Positions 50,477 to 59,492 of a stretch of 64,000 bases of DNA are shown here, one piece after another. The notes beneath the pieces were generated by a model. That model was not told where the DNA came from, made no database searches, and was given only the letters and a program-made list of their open reading frames with translations. Made by a program: the position numbers and the translations under genes. The stretch comes from a virus. The first letter of the stretch is position 1, and the number at the start of each line of letters is the position of its first letter. The DNA lies in IMG/VR virus record IMGVR_UViG_3300021963_009388, positions 1 to 64,000 of that record. One strand, given 5' to 3'.

Positions 50477-51136
50477 ATGGTAACTATTTCTTTGTCTTAC
50501 TCCCCCGCTAGCCTCGGCTTCCCAGCTGGGGAACGTTTGTTTCCAGTCGGAAAAATCGGCGTTCTGGTGCTGTACCCCGACAACATAGTTGGGGTATGGG
50601 GCCGCCGACCAGGCGGCTGGGTAAACCTGGTTGCCGGGGACCCCATCATTGAGCGTGGCCTCCTCAGGCCTATTCCCGCTTCGGCGGCGGCGGCGCAGAC
50701 TTTCTTTGAGAAGGAAAGTCTGGTCATTGGGCCGTTGACAGGGCCTTTGGTATTACCTCGCTTAATGGCGAGGATCCCAGAGGGGTTTGATCCCGCCGAT
50801 GCGGATCAGACTGCGTTGGAGAAGGCAGCCGGTTCGGATGACGGTGACGCAATGCTCTCGACGTTTGTTGAGAGTACGGTACGAGGCCCCGACGGCCTAT
50901 TTGTTCCGAGGGGGTTCATCCCAGGGCCAGTGGCCCTGGAGGACGTTTTCGAAGACGTCGGAGGTTTAGTAGGGGACGACGGCGTCCCCAAAGTTCAGCA
51001 GGTAACCCTGCAGGAACTTAGAAAGGCCCGCCTAGCAAGGCTGGCCTTCACAAAGCAAGCCCCATCCCCAGCTTTTGGGGAGAGGGCGAAGTTCGTTAAA
51101 TCGTTTAAGAAAGCCGTAGCTACCTTATACCGGTAG
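50477..51136 (+). CDS. GC-rich hypothetical structural-type protein
   Basis: 219 residues from the ATG at 50477 (AAGGAG 6 bases before; the ATG at 50471 is too close). Rich in Gly, Pro, Ala and Val, ending in a basic helix. Codon use is clearly more GC-rich than its neighbours, suggesting high expression or separate acquisition. First large gene under promoter copy 1; virion component is a guess. Confidence 0.6.
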   Translation: MVTISLSYSPASLGFPAGERLFPVGKIGVLVLYPDNIVGVWGRRPGGWVNLVAGDPIIERGLLRPIPASAAAAQTFFEKESLVIGPLTGPLVLPRLMARIPEGFDPADADQTALEKAAGSDDGDAMLSTFVESTVRGPDGLFVPRGFIPGPVALEDVFEDVGGLVGDDGVPKVQQVTLQELRKARLARLAFTKQAPSPAFGERAKFVKSFKKAVATLYR

Positions 51137-51139
51137 TCT

Positions 51140-51442
51140 ACGTAGGGGGGGGATAACCAAGAAGCTCCAAGCGCTATGGTTCTTGGAACAACTTCTTGAC
51201 TTCCCGGAGGTGGTGCGCCACATGGCTCCAACCCACAAGCCCGTGCAGAGTAAATACAAAACTCTGCATGAGCCTAGGTATTCTGATGCACCCTTACTGG
51301 AGGGTGCATTTGGCGCGGCTCGTCCGCCGACGTAAAGACCTATAGAGGTTCATACGTTGAGACCCAGGTCGGGTGTTCGGCTAACGGCTTGAAGCCGTGA
51401 ACACTAGCTTCATCGCTAGAGTGAGCGACCCGATAAACCAGG
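51140..51442 (+). ncRNA. Structured non-coding RNA candidate
   Basis: No ORF is convincing here. Stems seen: TGCAGAGT/ACTCTGCA (51244-51268), TGCACCC/GGGTGCA (51287-51308), and a three-way junction at 51369-51433 closed by TCGGGT/ACCCGA enclosing ACGGCTT-G-AAGCCGT and CTAGC/GCTAG hairpins. It lies downstream of promoter copy 1 and ends at a strong terminator, the layout of an independent RNA or a long 3-prime structured trailer. Confidence 0.6.
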
Positions 51443-51485
51443 CCAATTCGTCATCTCGAAAAGAGGTGGCGAATTGGTTTTTTTT
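51443..51485 (+). terminator. Strong terminator
   Basis: CCAATTCG/CGAATTGG outer stem with an inner ATCTC/GAGGT helix, then a run of eight T and AGCTATTAG. The same AGCTAT tail follows the terminators at 51832 and 63566. Confidence 0.9.
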
Positions 51486-51501
51486 AGCTATTAGGTGATC
51501 A

Positions 51502-51530
51502 CTTAATTCAGAGGTAAATAGCGTCATAAT
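51502..51530 (+). promoter_or_regulatory. Late-type promoter motif, copy 2
   Basis: CTTAATTC-N11-GCGTCATAAT, immediately after the terminator at 51443-51485; drives the 51614 gene. Confidence 0.75.
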
Positions 51531-51613
51531 AAGGTGAGTTAGTAGTAGCTATAGTCGCCCGTTCTGGGTCGAGTAGTATACGACGAACTCTTTCCTGGAA
51601 AGGGAAAATTGAT

Positions 51614-51811
51614 ATGGCTAACTCTTCGAAGACTGTACTCAGCTGTGTAAAAGTTAGTGGAGAGCAGTGGGCTTCACAGGTAGAGATGGCGATGGCGGGT
51701 GAAGCCATGCAAATAGCTCTAACTGAGAGGCGGCGCGGTTTAATAGCCGTGTCCCGCCGCTCCGACACAGGCATCGTCTATGAATCAGTATTCGAGGTAT
51801 ATGACGCGTAA
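51614..51811 (+). CDS. Small hypothetical protein with its own promoter and terminator
   Basis: 65 residues, basic middle (TERRRGLIAVSRR), no motif. It is a single-gene transcription unit: promoter copy 2 is 84 bases upstream and two hairpins follow. The first, GAGGTATA...TATACCTC (51795-51826, with wobbles), places the stop codon in its loop. Confidence 0.65.
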   Translation: MANSSKTVLSCVKVSGEQWASQVEMAMAGEAMQIALTERRRGLIAVSRRSDTGIVYESVFEVYDA

Positions 51812-51831
51812 GCGTTGTATACCTCAGGCTA

Positions 51832-51873
51832 CCAGAGCTTCCTTCACAGGGAAGCTCTGGTGGTATTTTTTTT
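51832..51873 (+). terminator. Strong terminator
   Basis: CCAGAGCTTCC pairs with GGAAGCTCTGG, loop TTCACAG region, then a T-run and AGCTATCAG. Confidence 0.9.
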
Positions 51874-52009
51874 AGCTATCAGACACTTCTAAGGATCTTC
51901 ACCCATGACTAAATCTATAAGATGGGGTACTCCCAGCCACACTAGGTATACGGCTGACACCACATAAAACGTATCAGTTCTAAAACTTAAAATATATATA
52001 AGGGTTTCC

Positions 52010-52090
52010 ATGGTGCTTCAATCTTGTTATTTTAATATCATGTTGCTTATTATCCTTAGAAGAAGTAAAAAGAGTAAGTTTAATATTTAA
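52010..52090 (+). CDS. Possible 26-residue hydrophobic peptide
   Basis: Reads MVLQSCYFNIMLLIILRRSKKSKFNI, a short hydrophobic helix with basic tail, after TAAGGG. It lies in a 296-bp gap (51812-52107) that otherwise holds only the terminator and a 20-codon ORF at 51905. Weakly supported. Confidence 0.3.
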   Translation: MVLQSCYFNIMLLIILRRSKKSKFNI

Positions 52091-52107
52091 ATCACGAAAG
52101 GCGAGCC

Positions 52108-52845
52108 ATGGCAGACACTAGACTAGCATCTGTTACAGGTGGATCTACTATAGACCATAACAGAAAGACCACTAAGATAATCGTCGATCCGCATGAGACA
52201 GACTCATTCGTAATCGATCTCTCAGCTATGAAATCTGCACAAACGTTTGAAGTTAAAGAGGATGGCAGTAAGGACTTAAGGAAACTAGAACAAATAGAAA
52301 GATCTAAAATGATAGCCAACAGTTTAAGGAGATTTGCCAAGAGTACACCCGACAGCGCGCCTCCTAGCTTAGGCACTGTCTCAGGTACTGTAGACGGCGG
52401 CAACCATGTTCATCCAGCTGCTCAGCTTCCAGAGTCGGCTGTGGCTCCACCTAACGTAAGGGTCTATTTTGATATGCCTGGTCTGGCTACTCTAAACTAC
52501 AGATATCACGGAGCAGCCGTAGTGCCTGGTTATCTCGTCCTCACCACCGATATGCGGTACTCAGGCCCAGGTGAGTTCTACCCATTTACTAGTAAGCTGG
52601 CTATAGAGACAGACGCCCGAATAGGCGTTATGGTTGATGGTATAGACAGCCTATTTCTAATAAAGCCTCCAACTATACAGCACAAGTTCGGACCTTACGA
52701 GCATTGCTTAGTTCCTATAGTTCAAGAGAAGGATCTTCCTCCTGAGCTGAAGGAAGGGCTAGTTCAAGATAAGCCAGAAGTAGTGGAGACGTCTCCACGA
52801 CCAGTCGCTACTTCATCGTCAGATGCAGAAGACGGGGTGCTTTAA
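52108..52845 (+). CDS. Hypothetical protein upstream of portal
   Basis: 245 residues, CGAAAGGCGAG leader. Basic helical region (about 50-75), Pro-rich linker, then a beta-rich domain with many aromatic residues. Its position before the portal suggests a virion or assembly factor. Carries perfect palindrome copy 7 near its end. Confidence 0.6.
   Translation: MADTRLASVTGGSTIDHNRKTTKIIVDPHETDSFVIDLSAMKSAQTFEVKEDGSKDLRKLEQIERSKMIANSLRRFAKSTPDSAPPSLGTVSGTVDGGNHVHPAAQLPESAVAPPNVRVYFDMPGLATLNYRYHGAAVVPGYLVLTTDMRYSGPGEFYPFTSKLAIETDARIGVMVDGIDSLFLIKPPTIQHKFGPYEHCLVPIVQEKDLPPELKEGLVQDKPEVVETSPRPVATSSSDAEDGVL
52783..52798. repeat. Dispersed palindrome copy 7 (perfect)
   Basis: GTGGAGACGTCTCCAC exactly, read as Val-Glu-Thr-Ser-Pro, a different codon phase from copies 4 and 6. 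Confidence 0.85.
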
Positions 52846-52887
52846 TCTTAATTTATTATAAGTGTAACCTAGGGGGCCTAGCCTAAC

Positions 52888-54822
52888 ATGTCAGACTTTT
52901 CAGAAGGTGCTTTGGGCAAGGGCTGGGCTCTTAACGGAAAAGGTGATGAGCCTTTTCCAGATCCATTTATGGACTACGCCTCTACGGTCATGCCTGAGAA
53001 TATCAGGGATGCCCTGAGGTATTGCGAGTTCATATTTAACTCCAACTCTATGATAAGAGAAGCAGCAAGAAGAGTTCTTAGCTACTTCATAACAGACATA
53101 GAGGTTAAAGGCGTTGGCGGTAAGGACATCGGCGATGACGAGAGGGCTAAGTATGAGAGCTTCTTAAATGAAACTCTAGACATAAAGACCATTCTTCACT
53201 CTGTGGGTCTTGACCTCTTATGCTATGGTAATAGCTTTACCACTCTTGTAGTACCTTTTAGAAGGTACTTATCCTGCCCTCAGTGCTTTCTTGACATACC
53301 TCTTAAAGAAGCCATAAATAACAGTGCGTTCGCATTTAAGTGGAAGATGCCTGACTTTACATGTAACTGCCCTAGGTGCAAGTACACAGGTATATGGAAG
53401 CGCACAGACAGAAGAACTAACGAGCCTGAAGAAGTACGAGTAAGAAGATGGCCAGCAGCTGAGATGGAGATAAGGTACGATCCAGTAAGGGATAACCGTG
53501 ACTATCTTTGGAGAATACCAGAAGACTATAGGCTGCAAGTAAGAAGAGGAGATCCTCAAATCTTAGAGACGGTACCTTGGGAAGTAGTAGAGGCAGTTGC
53601 AGCTAACGGCTTTCTTCTATTTGACAAGGGAGCCATATACCATATGTACGAGCCAACTCTGTCAGGGGTTAGGTCGAGAGGCTGGGGTATATCTAGAACT
53701 CTAGTTAACTTTAGACATGCTTGGTACTGTCAAGTGCTTCACCGATACAACGAAGCTATAGCTCTAGACTACGTCATACCATTTAGAGTTCTAAGCCCTC
53801 AACCACAGTCTAGCTCTCTGCCAGAGGCTGGGGACCCTTTAATGAACATGGACTTGGGCGGCCTTAGAGGTCAGGTCCAGGCTATGCTTAGAAAGAGAAG
53901 AAAGGATCCGGCTGCTTGGCACTTCCTTAGCACTCCTATTCAATATCAGATGCTCGGTGGAGAAGCAAGAAACCTTGCACCTACTGATCTATTAGAGTCA
54001 GGCATAACCAATCTTTTAAACGGGTTCGGTATGCCAGCTGAGCTGTACAGAGGCACTTTATCTTTGCAAGCAGCTCTACCAGCTATACGCCTTTTTGAGT
54101 CAAGCTGGGTATACTTAGTACACTCACTCAATGCTTTTCTGAGAGAGCTTACCAAAGACATAGGCGATGCGTTTGGCTGGGAGCCGGCTGTATGTAAACT
54201 CATAAGGCCTACTATGTTAGATGATGTTCAGCTCATCATGTCCAAGATGCAGCTTATGCAAGCTCAGCAGGTCAGCCAGACCGGCGTGCTTCGAAGCATG
54301 GGTATGGACTTCAAAGACGAGCAGAGGCAGATCATTCAGGAACAGAAGTTCACACAAGAGGAGCAGGCCAAGATGCAGGAGGAGATGGACAACTCTTCGC
54401 TTATGGAACAGATGGCTCCTCCTGTTATAGATCAGATGGCTCAGCAAGGAGGACAAGGCGGGCAGCCAGGTGGACAACCACCAGCTCCTCAAGGATACGG
54501 CGCACCTGCAGCTCCAGCCGAAGGAGGAGGCGGCCAGCCACCTCAAGGACCAGCAGGCATGGCAGCACAAGGCATGTCTGTCGCTACTCCTACTAGCCCT
54601 AATCAGAAGGTTACTCCGCAAGACCTTCAAGCTAAGGCTCAAACATTGGCGGATCAGATGCTGGCTATGCCTGAATCTCAGCGTCAGTCAGAGATGACCA
54701 AGCTCAAGTCTCAGGACCCAGTTATTCATAGTTTGGTTAAGCAGACCATAGGCAACATAAGACAGCAGGCTCAGACCGCTGGAGCTAGATCTATAATGCA
54801 GCAGAAATACGGGGTAATGTAA
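52888..54822 (+). CDS. Portal protein
   Basis: 644 residues. An N-terminal arm, the FNSNSMIREAARRVLSYF helix and ADIEV-type wing, a long central helical stem (about 430-500: KLIRPTMLDDVQLIMSKMQ) and a Gln/Pro/Gly-rich C-terminus are typical of phage portals. An unusual insert has CPQC (130-133) and CPRC (161-164), a likely zinc ribbon. Dodecameric DNA entry channel of the head. Confidence 0.7.
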   Translation: MSDFSEGALGKGWALNGKGDEPFPDPFMDYASTVMPENIRDALRYCEFIFNSNSMIREAARRVLSYFITDIEVKGVGGKDIGDDERAKYESFLNETLDIKTILHSVGLDLLCYGNSFTTLVVPFRRYLSCPQCFLDIPLKEAINNSAFAFKWKMPDFTCNCPRCKYTGIWKRTDRRTNEPEEVRVRRWPAAEMEIRYDPVRDNRDYLWRIPEDYRLQVRRGDPQILETVPWEVVEAVAANGFLLFDKGAIYHMYEPTLSGVRSRGWGISRTLVNFRHAWYCQVLHRYNEAIALDYVIPFRVLSPQPQSSSLPEAGDPLMNMDLGGLRGQVQAMLRKRRKDPAAWHFLSTPIQYQMLGGEARNLAPTDLLESGITNLLNGFGMPAELYRGTLSLQAALPAIRLFESSWVYLVHSLNAFLRELTKDIGDAFGWEPAVCKLIRPTMLDDVQLIMSKMQLMQAQQVSQTGVLRSMGMDFKDEQRQIIQEQKFTQEEQAKMQEEMDNSSLMEQMAPPVIDQMAQQGGQGGQPGGQPPAPQGYGAPAAPAEGGGGQPPQGPAGMAAQGMSVATPTSPNQKVTPQDLQAKAQTLADQMLAMPESQRQSEMTKLKSQDPVIHSLVKQTIGNIRQQAQTAGARSIMQQKYGVM

Positions 54823-55352
54823 TGAATGTGATTAGCGGGTTTTTAAGTATTCTTCTTGATGTGTCTTCTAAGCGTAAGCAAGGGAGGGATATAGACATGC
54901 CCAGCATTAAAGAATGCGTAGAACTACTAGAGCTGCACAACAAGACCAGAGATATGTATGACCTGGCTCCAATGAAGACTAACGACAACTGTGCTCTTGT
55001 GGCTCAGTCTCATGCTACTTGGATGGCTGGAGTCAGTACTATATCTCATTTAGGGTTCAGTTTCTTTGGCCCGGCACAGAGGCTATCCATAGTGGGAGAG
55101 GACCCAGCAAACATAGGTGAGTGCATATCCTTCTCTAGCTGCGAAGGTGCGTCCTCTTTAATGAAGTCATGGTTTAAGTCAGAAACCCACAAGGCCATCA
55201 TTCTAGGAAACTACTCTCAGTTTGGAGTAGGAAGGGCTCTGAGTAAGGACGGCTTATACTACTGGTGTGCTATATACATGGACAGCGGTGTTTCAACTAG
55301 GGCACCAAAACTCAACTTATCCGATAGCCTGGTAGATACAGACAATATATGA
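54822..55352 (+). CDS. CAP/SCP-domain protein
   Basis: 176 residues. ELHNKTRDMYDLAPMKTNDNC, then AQSHATWMAGVSTISHLGF, GECISFSS and HKAIILGNYSQFGVGRA show the CAP superfamily order with a conserved His in each half. No signal peptide is clear. CAP proteins are usually extracellular, so it may act on the host surface or be carried in the virion. Overlaps the portal stop by one base. Confidence 0.75.
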   Translation: MNVISGFLSILLDVSSKRKQGRDIDMPSIKECVELLELHNKTRDMYDLAPMKTNDNCALVAQSHATWMAGVSTISHLGFSFFGPAQRLSIVGEDPANIGECISFSSCEGASSLMKSWFKSETHKAIILGNYSQFGVGRALSKDGLYYWCAIYMDSGVSTRAPKLNLSDSLVDTDNI

Positions 55353-55978
55353 GCATCAATCTTATAAACTTCTTTGACTGGTTTTCTTCTCATCTACTTA
55401 CTCGACCTTGGCTCATAATAGGAAAAGGACCTACCTTTGATCTATTAGATAAAGTTGATCTATCTAAGTATCATGTCATAGGGCTTAACCATGTTATGTT
55501 TAAAGTGCCATGCTTGCTTGGGCACGTCATAGACTTTGATGTTATCAAATCGTCGGTAAGCGATAACCTTTGCCAACATATTGTAACTCCATGGGAGCCT
55601 CATATAAATAACTCACCTGGAGGAAAGACTGCACTTAGCTTATTTAATAATCCCGATATAGTTGCAAAGAGCCCAGTGCTTTGGTACAACAGCAGTCGAT
55701 CAGCTCCGCTTATGATAAAGTCAGGGCCGGTTATAAGGGTCAGAGGGTTTAGTGCGGTAGCTGCAGTTAACTTATTAAGCGCAGCTGGAGTTAAAGAAGT
55801 GTTTACCTTAGGCGTTGATGGTGGCACTAAGTACTCTAGTCAGTTTAAGACAGATACTCTGTTAGCGAATGGAAGGTCTTCGTTTGACTGTCAGGCTGCT
55901 GAGTTCAAGTACTCTAGAAAAAAGTTTAATATAAAAGTTATACCACTTTACAAGGGTTTGTTTAAAGAAGGAACATAA
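55349..55978 (+). CDS. MptE/DUF115-like protein
   Basis: 209 residues. WLIIGKGPTFDLLDKV followed by VIGLNHVMFKV recalls the VGxGPS...gvN opening of the MptE/DUF115-like nucleotide-handling fold, also used in flagellin-type glycosylation enzymes. A related protein is at 58748. Begins the glycan island. Confidence 0.55.
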   Translation: MSINLINFFDWFSSHLLTRPWLIIGKGPTFDLLDKVDLSKYHVIGLNHVMFKVPCLLGHVIDFDVIKSSVSDNLCQHIVTPWEPHINNSPGGKTALSLFNNPDIVAKSPVLWYNSSRSAPLMIKSGPVIRVRGFSAVAAVNLLSAAGVKEVFTLGVDGGTKYSSQFKTDTLLANGRSSFDCQAAEFKYSRKKFNIKVIPLYKGLFKEGT

Positions 55979-55979
55979 G

Positions 55980-56684
55980 ATGATAATTGAAGGCTTTAAC
56001 CGATACGTACCTCACATAATGGTTGTTGATAACTTCTACAAGGACCCCAATGGAGTTAGAGAGGAGGCGCTTAAACTCGAATTTATAGAAGACAACAGAT
56101 ACTATAAAGGATCAAGAACACAAGAAAAGTATATAACTTCAGGGCTCATTGAAGAGTTCTCTAGGCTAATGGACCACGATATAGAAGACTGGGATAACCA
56201 GCCTATGAATGGCATATTCCAAAAGACTACTAAGGATAACCCTTTGGTCTATCATAGCGATTCTCAGGATTACGCTGGGGCTATCTACTTGACCCCAGGC
56301 GCCCCAGCAGACCAAGGCACTTCTTTCTGGAGGCATAAGGTTACCGGGTGCAGGCGACCTCCTCAGCACTTCTTAGAGCAAAGAACGGGCATTACAGCTG
56401 ATGATGTTTACAACGACAACACTCTGCTTAATCCAGATGCTTGGGAACTCATAGACCAAGCAGGATCCTTGTATAACCGACTAGTCATATGGGATGCCAA
56501 GATGATTCATTCAGCCACAAAGTACGGGGATGATGAGCGCCTAGTTCAACTGTTCTTTTTTAATCTATCTAGGTCTAAGCCAGCTCCTAAAGTTATTATA
56601 AACAATCAAAAAGAGGAAAGTGTTAAGCCTGGAATGGCCACCTTAACAGTAGCTAGATCAAGTTCTTCTATTACTAGAAGGTAA
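55980..56684 (+). CDS. DUF6445-like Fe(II)/2OG oxygenase candidate
   Basis: 234 residues. PHIMVVDNFYKDPNGVREEAL at the start, VYHSDSQDYAGAIYLTPG near 91 (HxD), GTSFWRHK, and RLVIWDAKMIHSA near 167 with a second His and WDAKMIHS-type ending, giving the HxD...H iron site. Probable hydroxylase acting on a phage or host substrate. Confidence 0.65.
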   Translation: MIIEGFNRYVPHIMVVDNFYKDPNGVREEALKLEFIEDNRYYKGSRTQEKYITSGLIEEFSRLMDHDIEDWDNQPMNGIFQKTTKDNPLVYHSDSQDYAGAIYLTPGAPADQGTSFWRHKVTGCRRPPQHFLEQRTGITADDVYNDNTLLNPDAWELIDQAGSLYNRLVIWDAKMIHSATKYGDDERLVQLFFFNLSRSKPAPKVIINNQKEESVKPGMATLTVARSSSSITRR

Positions 56685-56687
56685 GCT

Positions 56688-57938
56688 ATGCCATTTTTTT
56701 CAATAATTACTCCCACTCATAATACTAAGTACCTATTGAGGGCAGCTGACTCTTTAGCAAGTCAGACCTTTAAAGACTTTGAGTGGATCATCATGCCTAA
56801 TGGGGACGCTGTTCTTCCAGATCTAGATAGGCTACCTAATCATAAAATAGTCAATCCAAGTGACCCTAGATCAAAAGCTATAGGCCTGTATAAGAAGGAA
56901 TGCTGTGAAGTAGCTAAGGGTAACATTCTTGTAGAGCTAGACCACGATGATGAGCTAACTCCTGATTGCCTCGAAGAGCTGCATGCCGCGTTCTCGGCTG
57001 ACCCTGAGCTAGACTTTGCTTACTCTAACGACGCAGATCTAGACCAGAACTTTGAGCCATTTGCATATGGCAAGGCTTTTGGATGGGATGATAGGCCTTT
57101 CTCATATAAAGGCAGAATCATTAAAGAACAGTTATCGTTTCCGCCTACAGCTGCTTCATTCTCTAGAATATGGTATGCCCCTAATCATGTAAGGGCTTGG
57201 AAGAAGTCCTTCTATGATCGCATAGGCGGGCACAACATAACCATGGAGGTTCTTGACGACCAAGACCTTCTAGCTAGAACTTACATTCAAGGTAAGGTAA
57301 AGCTAATAAACAAATGCCTGTATATTTATTACAGACACCCTGAGAACACTTGCTACGGCGATAAGAACGCCTTTATACAGACAGAGACATTGAACATTCA
57401 TGATAAGTATATCTATGCCCTTGCAGAAAAGTGGTCGGACCTCAATGGGTTACTTAAAGTTGATCTGTGTGGTGGTATAGGTAAAGCCCCAGGGTACATG
57501 TCAATTGACTTACACTCAGCAGATATAGTACACGACCTCAATGAGCCATGGCCCTTTAGCGAAGGATCTGTAGGTGTCATAAGAGCTCATGATGCGCTTG
57601 AGCACCTTAAGAACCCAATACACGTTATGAAGGAAGCATATAGAGTACTAAAGCCTATGGGCTGGTTTCTTACGCTAACTCCTTCTACAGATGGAAGAGG
57701 AGCCTTTCAAGATCCTACGCACATATCTTTCTGGAACAGTAATAGCTTTTGGTACTATACTAGAGCAGAGACAGCTCAGTACATAGGTACACCTGTAAGA
57801 TTTCAAGCAGCTAGAATAAACAACTTGTTTCCTAGCCAGTACTGCAAGACTCATAATATAGCTTATGTTAAGGCAGATCTTATACGACTCCCAGATCGCA
57901 GCTCTGGAATAAGAGTTCCAGGCGGAGTTAATATTTAA
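56688..57938 (+). CDS. GT2 glycosyltransferase fused to a methyltransferase
   Basis: 416 residues in two domains. About 1-235: FSIITPTHNTKYLLRAADSLASQTF, VELDHDDELTPDC and a later DDQDLLARTY, a GT2 core. About 250-400: KVDLCGGIGKAPGYMSIDL, FSEGSVGVIRAHDALEHL and EAYRVLKPMGWFL, a class I SAM methyltransferase. One enzyme could transfer a sugar and methylate it. Confidence 0.75.
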   Translation: MPFFSIITPTHNTKYLLRAADSLASQTFKDFEWIIMPNGDAVLPDLDRLPNHKIVNPSDPRSKAIGLYKKECCEVAKGNILVELDHDDELTPDCLEELHAAFSADPELDFAYSNDADLDQNFEPFAYGKAFGWDDRPFSYKGRIIKEQLSFPPTAASFSRIWYAPNHVRAWKKSFYDRIGGHNITMEVLDDQDLLARTYIQGKVKLINKCLYIYYRHPENTCYGDKNAFIQTETLNIHDKYIYALAEKWSDLNGLLKVDLCGGIGKAPGYMSIDLHSADIVHDLNEPWPFSEGSVGVIRAHDALEHLKNPIHVMKEAYRVLKPMGWFLTLTPSTDGRGAFQDPTHISFWNSNSFWYYTRAETAQYIGTPVRFQAARINNLFPSQYCKTHNIAYVKADLIRLPDRSSGIRVPGGVNI

Positions 57939-57952
57939 TTAGGAGAATGAAC

Positions 57953-58741
57953 ATGCCTACAGGCCCTATTCGGATTTTCGTAGGAACAGAGGAAAAGACC
58001 AAAGTTCCTTTTGATGTGTTGTCTAGCTCTATAAAGAAATGGGCTTCAGTGCCTGTTGAGATAACTCCTATGATAGGCCCTAAGTGGACTGTACCTAAAG
58101 GGTTACATCAAGGAACAGGGTTTAGCCTTCGTCGGTTTATGATACCCGCTGCCTGCAACTTTGAAGGGTTTGCTATATACCTAGACGCGGACCAACTCTT
58201 GTTTAGCGATATAGCTGAGTTGTGGGAATACGCTAACCTTCTTACTGATAAGAGGTCAGTAGGATGCACATATCAAACAGACAAGTTTAGCTTAAAGAAT
58301 CCATGGCCTCAGTCTTCAGTAATGATAATTGACTGCGCTAACTGCGGCTGGGTTCCTGAAGAAATATGGAACCTACTTAGAGGCGGCTATCCTTATCATG
58401 ATCTTATGCACCTTATGTTCATGAGAGGTAAAGATACCTCCAAGCCAATAGATGACTTTGTTCTACGAATACCCAATTACTGGAACCACTTAAACACTTA
58501 TGAAGACACAGTCACTAGGCTGCTTCATTATACTAAGGAGCCTGAGCAGCCATGGTACAAGCCTGAGCACTCTTTGGCTAGGTTATGGGAAACCGCTTTA
58601 GGTAAAGCCATAGCCAATGGTGAAGTATACAAGGCTGACTTTGTTGCCGGGCTAAAGCTATGGCACGGCCCCAAAATAGACAAGCGACCTAAACAGGGCC
58701 TAAACCCTTATTACGAAAGGTACTTACCCAAGTTTAAGTAG
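57953..58741 (+). CDS. GT8-like glycosyltransferase
   Basis: 262 residues from the ATG at 57953, correctly spaced from AGGAG (57947 is too close). IRIFVGTEEKTKVPFDVLSSSI opening, FAIYLDADQLLFSDI with DxD near 79 and a later GLKLWHGPK end fit GT8-type retaining enzymes. Confidence 0.65.
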   Translation: MPTGPIRIFVGTEEKTKVPFDVLSSSIKKWASVPVEITPMIGPKWTVPKGLHQGTGFSLRRFMIPAACNFEGFAIYLDADQLLFSDIAELWEYANLLTDKRSVGCTYQTDKFSLKNPWPQSSVMIIDCANCGWVPEEIWNLLRGGYPYHDLMHLMFMRGKDTSKPIDDFVLRIPNYWNHLNTYEDTVTRLLHYTKEPEQPWYKPEHSLARLWETALGKAIANGEVYKADFVAGLKLWHGPKIDKRPKQGLNPYYERYLPKFK

Positions 58742-58747
58742 GGCAAA

Positions 58748-59461
58748 GTGTTAATAAGCAAACTATATAAGAAACATGTAGGCGAAGACATATATGTGGT
58801 AGGCACAGGGCCCACTGGAAGGCTGCTGCCTTCGTCTTTCTTCAACTCTAAAACATGCATAGGCCTTAACCAGGCCTATAAGCAATTCAGCTTAACCTAC
58901 AGCATAACGGCTCATCCTGAACTAGAGGTAGAGTACTGCGAACTAGCTAAAGTTAAAGCTGCTAATGTTACTAAGTGGATAGTAAAGCATAAAGCCCCAA
59001 CGTACTTAAAGCTATATGACTCAACACGTTACGTCTTTCATACCTCAACATCCTGGGATGACTTTATAGGCAAAGACCCTGACAAACTATTTCTAGGCAG
59101 AGGAATACAGCAGACAGCCATAGATATAGCCGTTAGAATGGGCGCAGCGAATGTAATATTAGTCGGGGTTGACATGGACTCGTTAGGCGGAGATCATCAC
59201 GGGCATGATCAGCATGTGCGGTTTCAGGGTTTAAACCCTAAAGAAGCTTACAGAGAATATAGGCTTTGGACATATAAAGCGAAGAAGTTAGCTAGAGAAA
59301 AAGCTGGAGTTAATGTACTATCATTATCGCCCTTGTTGGGCTGCGGTGGAGATATACACCAAGAGGACTATGTTAAAGTTAGAAAAGAGCTCGGGCTTAC
59401 GGAGCTGCCTAAGCCTAAAGATATATCAAACATTAAGCGTAAATCTATAGATTTACCTTGA
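58748..59461 (+). CDS. MptE/DUF115-like protein, second copy
   Basis: 237 residues. DIYVVGTGPTGRLLPSSFF, CIGLNQAYKQF and VILVGVDMDSLGGDHHGHDQ resemble the 55349 product in the first half, with a His-rich metal-like segment. GTG/TTG start region with weak ribosome-binding signal. Likely handles a nucleotide-linked sugar or glycan. Confidence 0.55.
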   Translation: MLISKLYKKHVGEDIYVVGTGPTGRLLPSSFFNSKTCIGLNQAYKQFSLTYSITAHPELEVEYCELAKVKAANVTKWIVKHKAPTYLKLYDSTRYVFHTSTSWDDFIGKDPDKLFLGRGIQQTAIDIAVRMGAANVILVGVDMDSLGGDHHGHDQHVRFQGLNPKEAYREYRLWTYKAKKLAREKAGVNVLSLSPLLGCGGDIHQEDYVKVRKELGLTELPKPKDISNIKRKSIDLP

Positions 59462-59492
59462 GCTACTAGACCTTTTAATCAAGGAGTTGGAC

